DNA of 64,000 nt from Phymorhynchus buccinoides. Taxonomy: Eukaryota; Mollusca; Gastropoda; Neogastropoda; Raphitomidae. The notes beneath the pieces were generated by a model. That model saw nothing but the letters and a program-made list of their open reading frames with translations. It was not told the origin of the DNA and did no database searches. Below are positions 22,638 to 35,190 of this stretch, in pieces. The translations under genes and the position numbers were made by a program. Numbering within the stretch: the first letter of the stretch is position 1; each line of letters begins with the position of its first letter. The stretch spans positions 19,837,019 to 19,901,018 of the forward strand of contig CM065704.1 in NCBI GenBank assembly GCA_017654935.2, read 5' to 3'.

Positions 22638-23861
22638 GCTATATTATTAAAGATTTTGCGACTTTTAAAATGTGTCATGATTTCGCATGTTTCGGCGATT
22701 GCACGTCCCCCCCTCCTCCTCCTGGGCAGATTTGGGAAATCTGCTTTTTCTTTTTTTTCAAACTCCCTTGAGGACTGACACAGTAGTGTGATTATCTTCT
22801 TTATCTCCTGCCCCTGTCTCTTCCTCTGGAGGCAGTTTATTTCTATTGTTTCTTTGGCAAAAATGTACTTTAGACACACCCCTCCCCCGATGTTTACGAC
22901 ACTCAATCTCAAAATTTGCTTATCTCAGTTTCATGAAAGTAATTTTAGGCTGATCCTAGCCCTATCGCGTTCCGGAGAATGGCAGAATGTTGCTTCTCAG
23001 CGAAAAATAATTCAATGCAAAAGTTCAAGGGGAGTAAAGTGCAAGCCGCTTCGTTTATCTTTCTCTTTGTGTTCACATCGTGCACCTAATGATGTCTCTG
23101 TCTGCGTCTGTCTGTCTGTCTGTCTCTCATATTGCTCTCTATCTCTTGTTTTTCCTGTCTCTGTCAACCCGTCTGTCTGTATGTCTGTCCGTGTCTCTCT
23201 GTCTCCATGTCTCTTTGTTTCTCGAGTACGTTGTTCTCCTTCGTTCGCAAAAAATAAAATCTTTTGATTTTGTTTAATCGTTTTCTTGTCAAAATAAAAC
23301 CAACTAAGAATTAATTGTGTATCTGTACATTGGTGGTGTAAACTTAAGCTCGTTCACATGCGTACATACCTACACAGTATGCTTTTATAAACACACATAT
23401 GCGCGTGCATACAACACAAAATACATAATATGTAATGCCCCATTCCCTATTACAGTACTTACCATACATATTTATGTAAGGTTTGTTATAAACGGAGGCA
23501 TACACACTGTTACGTTCATTCATACCGTGTAAGGTATGTGTGTGTTCATGTGTGTGTGTGTGTGTGTGTATGTGTGTGTTTGAATTGAATGTGTGTATAT
23601 CATTTGTCTACCTCCACGCACACGGGAGCGTATGTGTGCGCGCGTGTACGTACGTGTCTGTGTGTGTGAATGTGTGCGCGTGTGTATGCTTATGCGTCTG
23701 CAACATCATTACACTTTGCTATCGGAAAGAAATGGACACTTGAAGGTAGGTTTGATGCTAAATTGATGTTGGTGTCTGACTGCTGTGTCCAATCAAGTCT
23801 TTAATTTGAAAGAGGTTCCAAAAGCAAGAAAGGAAACGGGACTGGCGAACGGAGGATGGCA
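22638..23861. other. Spacer, no gene seen
   Basis: Contains a CTGT-rich stretch (23095-23225) and a GT-rich stretch (23535-23700). Otherwise AT-rich without recognised coding or repeat content. Confidence 0.45.
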
Positions 23862-23862
23862 C

Positions 23863-23894
<32 letters not shown>

Positions 23895-23997
23895 GAGGGA
23901 GGGAGAGAGAGAGAGAGAGGGAGGGAAAGAGAGAGAGACACAGAGAGAGACAGAGAGAGAGACAGATACAAGAGAGAGAGAGAGATTGAGAGAGAGA
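23862..23997. repeat. (GA)n tract with G runs, 3' flank of a minus-strand LINE
   Basis: GA repeats interrupted by G runs and GACA units. They abut the tail of the LINE copy beginning at 23998. Confidence 0.95.
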
Positions 23998-24994
23998 ACA
24001 CTGAACACTGAATGATTTTAATTGCACATTGGCCTTGGGCCATAATACAATATCGGGGAGTGGGGAAGGAAGGAGTACAATGAACAAATTTACATTACAG
24101 GTACAAATATTATACAAGCAGGTAGATAAAATACGCTTGCACATTCCAAAATACATTCTATGACATAATAATTCATCATCCCACATAAATAACATTAGAG
24201 AGAATCATGGCAAAACAAAAAGAAAGTTAATGAGGATTATCAAAGGTCTTTGTGTAAACAAACGGTTGCAGTAGCCCCATGACTAAAATGATAATATTAA
24301 CGACACCTGACGATGCAAAAAGTAAGTTACACACATATTATACCATCTTCGTTATTTTCTTCCTTCTATTCGCAGCGATAATCTAGACAAATTATGCATG
24401 TGTTGTGCTTATACTTGTGCTTATACTCAATAGTCGAAGATATGGAATTTCCTTACTTTCCTTCAAGATTTTTAGGACATTTGAACAAGAAATGGACTTC
24501 ATCTTCAATATCACTTTTGCAGTAAAAACACATTTTATCACGATTATTATTAAGTGGTAGAACATTAAATCTTAATTGAGAGATAGCTACTCGGTAATGG
24601 TACTCATCTAAACTATATATATACTTCTCCTTTTCGAACACACCTTTAAATTACCTGTAAGACTCATATCTGTTTCGGTCTCGAATTGAACCACTCCATT
24701 CTTGAATAAACATATCAACCTGACTTGAACCAGCCTCTGTTTAAATATATATATAAGAAAGCTTTTACATCTCCCATGTTGAAGCCAAAATATATTAAAA
24801 CCAGTTGTACACAAAGTGTCCCTTATTTTTTAAACCCATGTGTTTTTCCCAAGCCTGTCTAAGTCGAGCAACATAAGATAAGCACTATAAGGAAATCTGT
24901 CTGGATGCATTTGCAGTAATTTAAACCAGTATCTGACAGAGTTTACAATTGAGTTAACATAAAGAGGATATCTAGCTAAGTCACCATATTATCA
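23998..24994 (-). pseudogene. LINE C-terminal fragment with CCHC finger; tail ends in (CT)n
   Basis: Read on the minus strand it starts at 24994 with GDLARYPLYVNSIVNSVRYW, continues FKLLQMHPDRFPYSAYLMLLDLD, then decays, and ends with a zinc-finger segment CFYCKSDIEDEVHFLFKCP followed by the 3' UTR. The same blocks occur in the LINE at 29.9-31.1 kb (PIYINSAVQCIRYWFKLLQM; CPLCKECTEDELHFTLRCP), so they are one protein family. The 3' end reads AATTAAAATC, then two copies of an AGTGTTC-type unit, then (CT)n on the minus strand. The 5' side is cut by the palindrome at 24995. Multiple frameshifts; inactive. Confidence 0.8.
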
Positions 24995-25141
24995 GTTATT
25001 GGGATTTGCGAGTGTGATATTGCTTTTATCCTATCTCAAGTGGTTTGCTGTTTATCACACGAGGTCAGAAACCGAAGGTGATAAACAGCAAGCCACGAGA
25101 GATAGGATAAAAGCAATATCACACTCGCAAATCCTAATAAC
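24995..25141. repeat. 147-bp palindrome of a diverged hairpin family (copy D)
   Basis: Arms of about 63-65 bp around a loop of roughly 20 bp. The outer ends GTTATTGGGATTTG match the copy A palindrome at 13 of 14 bases and an inner CTTTT aligns without gaps, while the remaining arm sequence differs. It directly abuts ATATATACCGAT, as in copy A. Confidence 0.88.
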
Positions 25142-25533
25142 GGATATATACCGATATTTTACCTATTTCAGGTGATACTCAAACACGCAACGAAGAAGCG
25201 AGACGGCCATGCATGCAGATCTAAAATAATACTAACCACTTCACCGTAGCAAGAAAATCCTACTCATCCACAAATAATATAGTTCTCCAAGTTAGAAAGT
25301 CGTGAGTTATTTTGATCTTGCTCATTGATACATTATGAAAGGAAACTGATTATTAATCGAAACATGAACCTACTGGAATTTGCTGTATAAAAATAGCCTT
25401 TACAATGACATATCCGTTTTACACTGCAATCACAGGCCATAGTATTGCTGGTACCCACGTGTCGTCATATCCGGCCACAAGGAGCGCCATATTATGGGAG
25501 ACCGCCATCTTAGTCCTTACCTTTTTTTGAAAA

Positions 25534-25584
25534 ATGCCAGATCGATGCTGCGTATTTGGCTGTTCCAATTCGAAACTTATCTAA
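25534..25584 (+). pseudogene. THAP-domain-like N-terminal fragment
   Basis: Seventeen codons read MPDRCCVFGCSNSKLI and then stop. An initial MP followed by Cys-Cys-Val and Gly-Cys-Ser-Asn fits the first half of a THAP C2CH zinc finger (MPxxC...GCxN). THAP domains occur in P-element and Kolobok-type transposases as well as host proteins. The rest of the domain is absent. It may be a remnant of the autonomous ancestor of copy D or a captured exon start; the match is short. Confidence 0.4.
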
Positions 25585-26319
25585 ACTGTATTTATAACAT
25601 CTGGATGTTTTCTTTACACATTTAGATAACATTTTCACTTTGTTTACACACAAATAAGGACTAAGATGGCGACACTTCCGTTGGAATGGTCGAGATGCGC
25701 ACGCAGGTGGGTTGGAGCCATCGTCATTTCCCCAATGACGAACTTTCAATGATGACGTAATTTCAGTGATTGCGTAAGTTCACTTTAAGATGACGTTTTT
25801 TGGTGTCCTGCTCAGAAGGCGCTATTTGCAGTGACACTAATTTGAGCATAGGTTGCCAGCCGCTATTTTTATAATTTGCAATTTCACTAAAAGTTACTAT
25901 TCACAATTATTTTTTCAATGTAAAATGTTCATCAGAAACAACTTTTTGCATTTATCGGGTTAAGGCATAGGGTTAGGAGTATGTTTGGGCTTTTTGTTTT
26001 ACTAAACATCACTTGATGCAAATAAAGAAAATATGGCTTGAGTACTGCAGATAGTCGCATGCGAATGTACCTTGATGTGCGATAATGATAATGAGATGTC
26101 AAGATAAATAACTGTGACGTCAAGTTTCTAATAGCAACGGTGTATTCTTACACGCGTTTACACTAAGCCTATGGGTTAATATACGCAAATGATATGTTTT
26201 ATATCACACGCTTCCAGGCCTCTAAGCACTACTTGAAGATCGGTATATATCATTTTATTTGGGGTCTTTATTGGTACACATAGAAATCTTTTGCAAGCCA
26301 TCTAATGAACTTTCTCTAT

Positions 26320-27005
26320 GTGCTCTAGTCTACTTAAACCCCGTTTATAGTAAACTCGGTTAGGGGAAGACGGGGTAAAAAGCGCATGTGCGGGTAAGAA
26401 GCCCACCCCAATTATCTCATGAAATAAAGAAAATTTCAGTCTAATTTGCCCATGAGACGAATGCTAGACATTAACGCTCGTCTCATGGGCAAAATGAGAC
26501 TGAAATTTGCTTCATTTCATGAGATAATTTGGGTGGGCTTCTTACCCGCCCATGCGCTTTTTACCCCGTCTTCCCCTATAAGCAATTTCGGTTACAGTGA
26601 AGGAAAGCACTGGTTCCGGGCCAAAGGTCTACTGTTTTATTACTAAATAGTCCTCGGATAGTAGCAACTCGGTTATAATGAAAAACCTGCTATAGTAAAG
26701 TCACTTTTGGTTCCCCACAGGACTGGCTCCTCGGTTACAATAAAAGAAATGTGTCCTCTTCGTGACCTTTGTAAATACGTCACCAATGTATGCCTCACAG
26801 TCTCACCACTCCCTCCACCCACCCATAGTAGCAACTGGGTTATAATTTTTTTTATAACTCCTATAGTAAAGTCATTTGTGGTTCCCCACAGGACTGGCTC
26901 CTCGGTTACAATAAAGTAGCAACTCGGTTATAATGAAAAACCTGCTATAGTAAAGTCACTTTTGGTTCCCCACAGGACTGGCTCCTCGGTTACAATAAAA
27001 AAAAT
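26320..27005. mobile_element. Tandem pogo/Tigger-like terminal sequences
   Basis: Repeated blocks of ACTCGGTTATAATGAAAAAC and CTGCTATAGTAAAGTCA, then TTGGTTCCCCACAGGACTGG and CTCCTCGGTTACAATAAA, occur at about 26661-26745, 26825-26915 and 26917-27000. Such CTCGGTTATAA and TATAGTAAAG phrases resemble termini of pogo/Tigger-type mariner elements. A clearer terminus lies at 29039. No transposase frame is visible, so this is a decayed or rearranged non-autonomous copy. Confidence 0.55.
26363..26576. mobile_element. 214-bp palindromic MITE with TA duplication, nested
   Basis: Arms of about 100 bp are near-perfect inverted complements, starting GGGGAAGACGGGGTAAAAAG and ending with its complement. 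The element is flanked by TA on both sides (26361-26362 and 26577-26578), typical of Tc1/mariner-type MITEs. Removing it restores an ACTCGGTTATAAGC phrase of the surrounding pogo-like sequence, so it inserted later. Confidence 0.85.
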
Positions 27006-27055
27006 TGTCCTCTTCCTGACCTTTGTAAATACGTCACAGTCTCACTACTCCCTCT

Positions 27056-27139
27056 ACTCTCTCTCTCTCTCTCACCCTCTCCCTCTCACCCTCTCCCTCT
27101 CACCCTCTCTCTCTCCCTCTCTCTCTCTATCTGTCTTTG

Positions 27140-27231
<92 letters not shown>

Positions 27232-27250
27232 TCTCTCTCTTTCTCTCTCT
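27056..27250. repeat. (CT)n with CCCT interruptions
   Basis: A long CT-rich tract with CACCCTCTCCCT units at the left. No LINE junction is evident on either side. Confidence 0.95.
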
Positions 27251-27289
27251 GTTTTTACAAATTCTTGTTTAAAGTGAACTTTATTATTT

Positions 27290-27737
27290 AAACTGTAGAT
27301 AAAAGAGAGATCGTGCATAAATTTTGTTAAACAAAATTTTGTTGATTACACTGTGCGATGGCGCTGCGGTAGAACGGGTGATACAGTTGGGCACGAAACA
27401 CGTGACTATTCGCCACGAATTTATTTCATGAAACTCATTATGACAAACTAACATTACATTGGCTGCTACTAGGTTTGTACCCGCTCTACCGCAGCGCCCT
27501 TGCATGGCAGAAACGGCGAACTAAGTCGACCATTTCCGCCCACAATCTTCATTTGCAATTCATTACTACAATTGAGAACTGTATCTGTTTTACTGCAGCG
27601 CCCTCACACAGAGGAAAAGGCGAGCTAAGTCGACAATTGAGCCCACACTCTCATTACTTAGTGGGAAAAAATGAATCGGGAAAAACTATATATAGCATCA
27701 TGAAAATGCGATAATTTATTGCAGGCATGATAATCTA
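27290..27737. other. Spacer with CAGCGCCC inverted and direct repeats
   Basis: GGCGCTGCGGTAGAACGGGT (27360) is the inverted complement of ACCCGCTCTACCGCAGCGCC (27479). CGAACTAAGTCGAC and CGAGCTAAGTCGAC repeat about 115 bp apart with flanking GCAGCGCCCT. This suggests a decayed TIR element. No coding sequence. Confidence 0.45.
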
Positions 27738-28673
27738 TTATTAGGCATAATGTCTGTAGGCATAATGTCCAGTAGGCAAAATGTCCGGTGAGCATGGTAA
27801 CCATAGGCAGACCTGTTTACCCTTATAATGAAAAACCCGGAATTTGCCACAAAAAACCCCGGAATTTGAGAACAAAAACCGGAATTCACATGATCTGTAC
27901 ACGACTCGCGATAAAGCGGTTTCTTCTTCTTCTCCTTTCCGCGAACATCGGCGTCGATTTTCAATATTGTGATGATTTCTTGGCTCAATTTCGCCAGAAA
28001 AGTTTTATTAGTAAATTCAGTCACTAATTCTTAGTAAATTTTAGTATAAAACAAGCTGGAAAAAGCAAAATACCTGGAAATGTCCACGATAGGACAGAGA
28101 AAAATCAGATCGGCGGATGCCAAGTTGTAACTCGGCGCCATCGCGATCAATTTTCACTTCATTTTCCGTTGAAAACTTCAAAATTCTCACATCATCGTAT
28201 TTTCCAGTGATAATATAATCTAAATTGACTCATTTCAAGCCCTAATTACAATCTCTACCATTAAAAAACTGCCTGGAAAGCTCTTCGAATCGACAGTAAA
28301 AGTCTGACCGCCATTTGCTCAGTCCCGAAATAGAACGACCAAAATAAAAACATTATTTCACCCCTTTAACCAATGAAAATGCAGCATTTAATGCATGTGA
28401 CGTCAAGCACAACCTCTTTTCTGATGACGTAGTGTGTTAGGTACACGTTTCGGTCAACCCTTGCGTCTTTTACTATGAACGGAAACAAATAATAGACGGT
28501 TTTTCGAAATCCGGAATTTTCAGCGTTCAACCGGAATTTACTATTTTACCCGGAATTTTAGCAAATTTCCGGAATAATTCCGGCTAAACCGGAATGGTAA
28601 ACAGGTCTGCCATAGGTATAATGTCCGTAAGTGTCTGTAGGCGAAATGTCCGCAGGCAAACTGTCCGGTCACG
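27738..28673. repeat. 15-16-bp minisatellite (GGCAAAATGTCCGTA-type) interrupted by an insertion
   Basis: Units such as GGCATAATGTCTGTA, GGCATAATGTCCAGTA and GGCAAAATGTCCGGT lie on the left (27743-27790). Units GGTATAATGTCCGTA, GGCGAAATGTCCGCA and GGCAAACTGTCCGGT lie on the right (28614-28670). The array is split by the TIR element at 27808-28609. Confidence 0.8.
27808..28609. mobile_element. 802-bp TIR element with CCATAGG duplication
   Basis: The ends are perfect 14-bp inverted repeats, CAGACCTGTTTACC and GGTAAACAGGTCTG. They are flanked by identical CCATAGG heptamers (27801-27807 and 28610-28616). Subterminal CCGGAATT phrases recur on both sides (AACCCGGAATTTGCC, CCCCGGAATTTGAG; CCGGAATTTACT, CCCGGAATTTTAGC). 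It has no coding capacity. CAG-starting termini recall hAT, but the visible duplication is 7 rather than 8 bp, so superfamily is left open. Confidence 0.8.
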
Positions 28674-28929
28674 GTGTGTGTGTGTGTGTGTGTGCACACA
28701 CATGCACGTGCGTGTGCATGCATGAATAGATTCAAAGGCCATTCTGGAAGTTAGAGGTTGTACACTATATGCTTTTACAGCTAGTTTTGTTTTGTGCACA
28801 GGGAAATATACCATTATAAACACAATCACCTTTTTGGACCTCAAACCATACGAGGAAGAGGTGGGATGGGTTTATGTTCAGTATTTTACGTTAGCCTTGA
28901 CTTTGAAAAACGTCCTCGGATAAGATAAA

Positions 28930-29039
28930 AAATATCATCAAAACTTTACTATATCCGAACATCGTTTATAAGGGAAAAACCTGTTATAGTAAAGGAAAAT
29001 CCTTGCTCCCCTGGACTTTACAATAAGCGAGGTGTACTG
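28930..29039. mobile_element. pogo/Tigger-like MITE terminus inserted in a LINE
   Basis: Read on the minus strand the edge is CAGTACACCTCGCTTATTG, a pogo/Tigger-style terminus, followed by CTATAACAGGTTTTTCCC. The next bases outward are TA, the usual mariner target. It interrupts the minus-strand LINE after the residues LLYASEI. The other end was not located. Confidence 0.6.
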
Positions 29040-29041
29040 TA

Positions 29042-31151
<2,110 letters not shown>

Positions 31152-31228
<77 letters not shown>
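31152..31228. repeat. (GA)n tract at the LINE 5' edge
   Basis: About 38 uninterrupted GA units, directly upstream (minus strand) of the truncated LINE. Confidence 0.98.
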
Positions 31229-31231
<3 letters not shown>

Positions 31232-31499
31232 AACTGTATGTATGTATGGTTTTAATTGGTTTCATCATTTTATTTCACATTATTACATTCATTGTGCGTG
31301 CGTGCATGTGTGTGTGCCCGCGCGCCCGCGTGTGTGTGCATGTGTGAATGCGCGCGCGCGTGTGCGCCTGTGCGCATGTGTGTGAATGCGTACATTTCCT
31401 TTCCTTTTATTAATATAAAGTGTGCTAGTTTCTGCATGAGTGCAGCGTAATTGAATGCGGGAATTTGCATGCACGAGTGTGATATGGAGTATTTAGTAT
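31229..31499. other. GT/CG-rich spacer
   Basis: Contains alternating GT and CG runs near 31295-31385. No gene seen. Confidence 0.5.
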
Positions 31500-31795
31500 G
31501 TATATTTGAAATAAAATCTCAGTATACTGCTGTGCACCGTGCCTCTGATCTAAAGGACTTAAAAGTTAGAGCATTTGAAATGCAAAAATAGTAAAATTTG
31601 ATAAAAACTTTGTCCAAATGTCTTTTAATATAATCGAACATTAGAATTAATACCAGTTACAATAACTTCGTATCTTGATCTATGTTCATAGAGTTTTTCC
31701 TCCTTTTTACGGGAGGCAAGAGAGAGCACAGTTTCGATCCATGAGGATCTCGTCAGGTGAACACAGCATTGGGATCTTGCCCAAGTCATGTGGGG
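31500..31795 (-). repeat. Left part of a hammerhead-bearing (Penelope-associated) repeat unit
   Basis: Matches the unit at 52366-52985 in two blocks: ATTTGAAATAAAATCTCAGT...TGCACCGTGCCTCTGATCTA, and the segment leading into the degenerate hammerhead. The unit is cut at 31795 by a TIR element and resumes at 33555. Confidence 0.8.
31728..31762 (-). ncRNA. Degenerate hammerhead ribozyme
   Basis: On the minus strand: GTTCAC, the core CTGACGA, a perfect GATCC/GGATC stem closed by TCAT, then GAAAC. The AGC of stem III and the cleavage-site strand are missing or changed (GAAACTGTGC instead of GAAACAGCTGTC). It cannot form the full cleavage core; compare the intact forms near 52.5 and 53.7 kb. Confidence 0.7.
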
Positions 31796-32054
31796 TGTGG
31801 GGGCCCAAAAAGTCGCCAGCGTCTTTTTGGGTCTATCTTAGAGGCCCGATACAGTGTCCTAACAGTGTCCTAAAAAGTCGCGCCTCTTTTCAAATGTGCA
31901 TAATCCATGGGGCATAAATGATTGATTGATTGATTTGTTTGTTTTCGTTTGCCCGATCTCCGACCCGAAAAGGACTATTTTTTTATTTTTTTTTGGTCCT
32001 GTACCTGACCTACGATTGGACAAGGACTGTGTGTCTGTGTTTTTTTTGTTGTGT

Positions 32055-32086
<32 letters not shown>

Positions 32087-32289
32087 GGGGGGGGCAGATC
32101 TACGATTGTCCGATCACAGAGCGTGATCCAGATACTAGTCTATCTAGAATCCTGTTTTTCAGGTAAACTTAAAACTTTAAAATGTTTCTTTGCATGTATG
32201 GGGTATTTGAACAACCCAGGAATACATTCCAGTTGTTCTATGTAAAATGTTTTGTAGGGGGGTTGAAGAAAAACTATTTTCTAAGATGC

Positions 32290-33090
32290 ATTTTAAACAG
32301 CAGTGACTGCTGGTCAGTAACACTGACCACTGGTCATTTCCATTTAAAAGGCATAATAATACCCTTGACAACGTAATACACTGTCAAATAATGAAAATAT
32401 ACGTTTCATGCAGCAGTGGCCACTGGTCAGCAGCACTGACCACCGGCCATTTCATTTTACAAAGCATAGTAGTGTCTTTGACAAAGTAATACTGTCAAAT
32501 AATTAAGATATATATCTTATGCAGAAGTGACCACTGGTCACACTGACCACTGGCCATTTTCGTTTACAAGGCATAGTAGCACATGAGACTATATAATACG
32601 TTGTCAAATAACGAAAATATACATTTTATGCAGCAGTGACCATTGGTCAGTAGCACTGACCACTGGCCATTTCCATTTACAAAGCATAGTATTACCCTTG
32701 ACAAAGTAATAAACAGTTGCATAATGAAAATATACATTTTATGCAGCAGTGACCACTGGTCAGTAGCACTGACCAATGGTCATTTCCATTTACAAGGTAT
32801 AGTATTATCCCTGGCAAAGTAATACACTGTTAAATAATGAAATATACCTTTTATGCAGCAGTGACCACTGGTCAGCAGCACTGACCATTGATCATTTTTA
32901 GTTTTTATAATTAGTACTTTTGACAAAGCTAATAGCTGTTAAATAATGCAAATGTACTTTTTAACAGCAGTGACCACTTGTCCGTAACACTGACCAGTGG
33001 TCATTTCCATTGTACAAGTTATGGGAGTACAAAGTAATGAGCTTGTCACTAAGAATGAAAATATACATTTTATATAGAACTGTCCGATGG
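32290..33090. repeat. Tandem array of about seven 111-bp units
   Basis: Units begin near 32299, 32411, 32521, 32630, 32743, 32855 and 32965. Each opens with a palindromic pair (GACCACTGGTC and CACTGACCACTGG) followed by CATTTCCATTTACAA...GACAAAGTAATA and ATGAAAATATACATTTTATG. Divergence between units is moderate; a degenerate eighth start is near 33078. Confidence 0.9.
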
Positions 33091-33217
33091 TCAGAGCCTC
33101 TGAATTCTACTCAGTTCCGATATCAAAGAAATAATTGGCAGATAAATAACATGTCAATTTATCAAACTCTTCAAGTTTACGGCAAGGCAATCGCGAGAGA
33201 CAGACAATGAGTTAAAG

Positions 33218-33359
<142 letters not shown>

Positions 33360-33554
33360 TAGAGACAGAGATAGAGACAGTGAGAGACAGAGCAGCTTCG
33401 CCCGTGTACCCTAAACCGTACATCGTTTCATATCAATTTTTTTCTAAGTCCTTGTCGGCACCTTTTAAACAGCAGAAATATCTACACTAGGTGCCCCAAC
33501 ATTCGCCGCCGACTTTTTGGGGCCCCTGGCGACTTTTTGGGCCCCCACATGGGG

Positions 33555-33662
33555 CCTTCTCACCTCAACACCAAGGTCCTTCCACAGTGGGAAGGTTTCC
33601 CTGTTGTATATTGGCAAAAAGCCCCGAGATGGTATCCAAAAGAATAAAAATAGATTCCACTG
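33555..33662 (-). repeat. Right part of the split hammerhead-bearing repeat unit
   Basis: CACCTCAACACCAAGGTCCT and CCACAGTGGGAAGG match 52627-52665 of the intact unit, followed by a degraded remainder. Confidence 0.75.
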
Positions 33663-33716
33663 TGGAAGGACACCAACCACAACACAACACAACACAACAC
33701 ACACATAAAAACCAAC

Positions 33717-34081
33717 CTCAACAGTCCACACCCAGTGGAGCCCAAATCCACGTTGTTCTTCAGAAGCTGGAAGAACAGCAGCTTGACAAAAATGGCCAAG
33801 CTATCCATGACGGCCAGCATGACCACGAAGACGGGGAACGTCCCGATGCACGACCTCATGCGGAAGATGGTGATGATGGCGGCGCAGTTTCCAGGAAAGC
33901 CCAGGACGAACAGAGGCCACAGGTAGTACCGGTTGATGGCCAAAGCGGCGTCGAAGATCTCCTGGCTTTTCAGAATCTCCTCGTACTCTTTCAGAGTCAG
34001 GGTAGGCAACTCCGTTTCTGTGACCGAGGGAGAGGAAGTGACGTTGTTGGGAGCCAGAGGGAAATCGGTCGTAGCGGCCAT
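33717..34081 (-). CDS. First coding exon of a class A (rhodopsin-like) GPCR
   Basis: The exon codes for 121 residues plus two bases. An extracellular N-terminus with one N-glycosylation sequon (N13-V-T) precedes TM1 at about 53-75 (YYLWPLFVLGFPGNCAAIITI), which has the class A Gly-Asn pair at 64-65. TM2 follows at about 81-106 with the LAxxD signature (LAVMD, 89-93), then an extracellular loop with the conserved disulfide Cys at 118. The start has good context (AAAATGG). It ends at a consensus donor (TTGAG then GTTGGT on the minus strand); past it the frame runs into repetitive DNA. The product would be a membrane receptor; its ligand cannot be told. Exons for TM3-7 were not found anywhere downstream in the window, so they lie beyond it or the exon is orphaned. 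This is the clearest host coding sequence here. Confidence 0.8.
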
Positions 34082-34974
34082 TTTGGATAGCTTTTTTATT
34101 ATGTGTGTGTGTTGTTTTTGTTGTTGTTGTTGTTGTTGTTTTAGCTGTTATTACTGTTCTGAACGACGTCGCTTTCGACACGTTGCACAAGATACTGTTT
34201 TGTCAGATACATGTAGTAGATGTTTTTAACGCTCTTGTCATCATCACAGGCTTAACATCTTAGATTTGAGCATTTTTGTCGCAGACTTCGCGAAGTTGTT
34301 TCTGTTTTAAAAATTCCCTTCCACAATAGTCCTATTCATGTTTTATGGAGAAAGTATGCTCCGTTTTTATTAATCATCGCGGAAAACCCAATCTGGTTAA
34401 CAAACCCTCTTAACACCAATGTGGACTGTGAAATTCGGTCTGGACTCACCCGGAGAGCGCATCATCGATAGCGCAAGTCCAAAATAGAAAACGACACGAG
34501 CAGGTTTGCTTTATATATACAGAGAAGTTCAGGGAGGAGATTTACCATGTGCACCCCGACGAAGCTTTGACCAACGGAGCAAATATATCAAACTGTATTA
34601 CAAAAACAAGAGAGAGAGATGGATTCAGAATGATAATAAAGAGTGAATGGAAAATGAAGAAGGGGTGAGAGACACTGGCAATTCCTTCCTCCATTTGTCA
34701 TCACCGGGTCCCTGCACCCATTTCCGCTCCATCCATCACTGGGTGTCTGTCGTCTGCTGCGAAACCATCATCACATCATCAACCTCTGAAACATACAACG
34801 GTTGAAAGGTTTACGAAAAAGCAAAGCATCAACAATAACAACAACAACAATAGCAACTACCAAACAAAATCAAACAGACAAAAAAACAAGTTTGTTCCCA
34901 TCTTTAAAATGTTACAATTGTACTAACATTCTTGAAACATCTTTTTTGTTTTTGTTCTGTATCTCTATGTATTG
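34082..34974. other. Upstream region of the GPCR exon; no other gene seen
   Basis: Holds a (GTT)n run near 34113-34141 that would lie in the 5' UTR or promoter side of the exon. No TATA box or upstream exon can be assigned with confidence. Confidence 0.4.
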
Positions 34975-34975
34975 T

Positions 34976-35050
34976 TATTCGCGAAATTGTCGCCTCGCCA
35001 AATTGTCGCCTCTCGGAATTGTCGCCTCCTTTGCGACAATTTGGCGAGGT
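34976..35050. repeat. Clustered ATTGTCGCC words with inverted copy
   Basis: AAATTGTCGCCTC, AAATTGTCGCCTC and GAATTGTCGCCTC occur in tandem. They are followed by GCGACAATTTGGCGAGG, the inverse of CCTCGCCAAATTGTCGC. A single such pair also occurs at 50872-50893. Confidence 0.75.
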
Positions 35051-35095
35051 GTGTGAGATATTTGCAGGAACTTGTATGAACGTGTCTCTACTTTA

Positions 35096-35096
<1 letters not shown>

Positions 35097-35182
<86 letters not shown>
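35097..35182. repeat. (CT)n microsatellite
   Basis: About 42 CT units. No recognised LINE sequence on either side. Confidence 0.97.

Positions 35183-35190
<8 letters not shown>

Larger units (their letters stand above)
24995..26252. mobile_element. Diverged relative of the hairpin-terminated foldback (copy D)
   Basis: The body starts ATATATACCGATATTT (25144) and ends GATCGGTATATAT (about 26238-26250), giving a terminal inverted repeat with core ATATATACCGAT. It aligns patchily to the copy A body (CGAAGAAGCGAGA; CATGCAGATCT; ATCCACAAATAATATAG), so the two are related but old. It carries a short THAP-like start and, around it, a 16-bp inverted repeat (CGCCATCTTAGTCCTTA at 25503 against 25655-25671). 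It lies directly against the 5' break of the minus-strand LINE. Confidence 0.6.

Noticed and set aside
32290..33090. CRISPR-like regularly spaced repeats
   Set aside because: The whole 111-bp unit repeats, including the would-be spacers, and the context is a eukaryotic TIR element.
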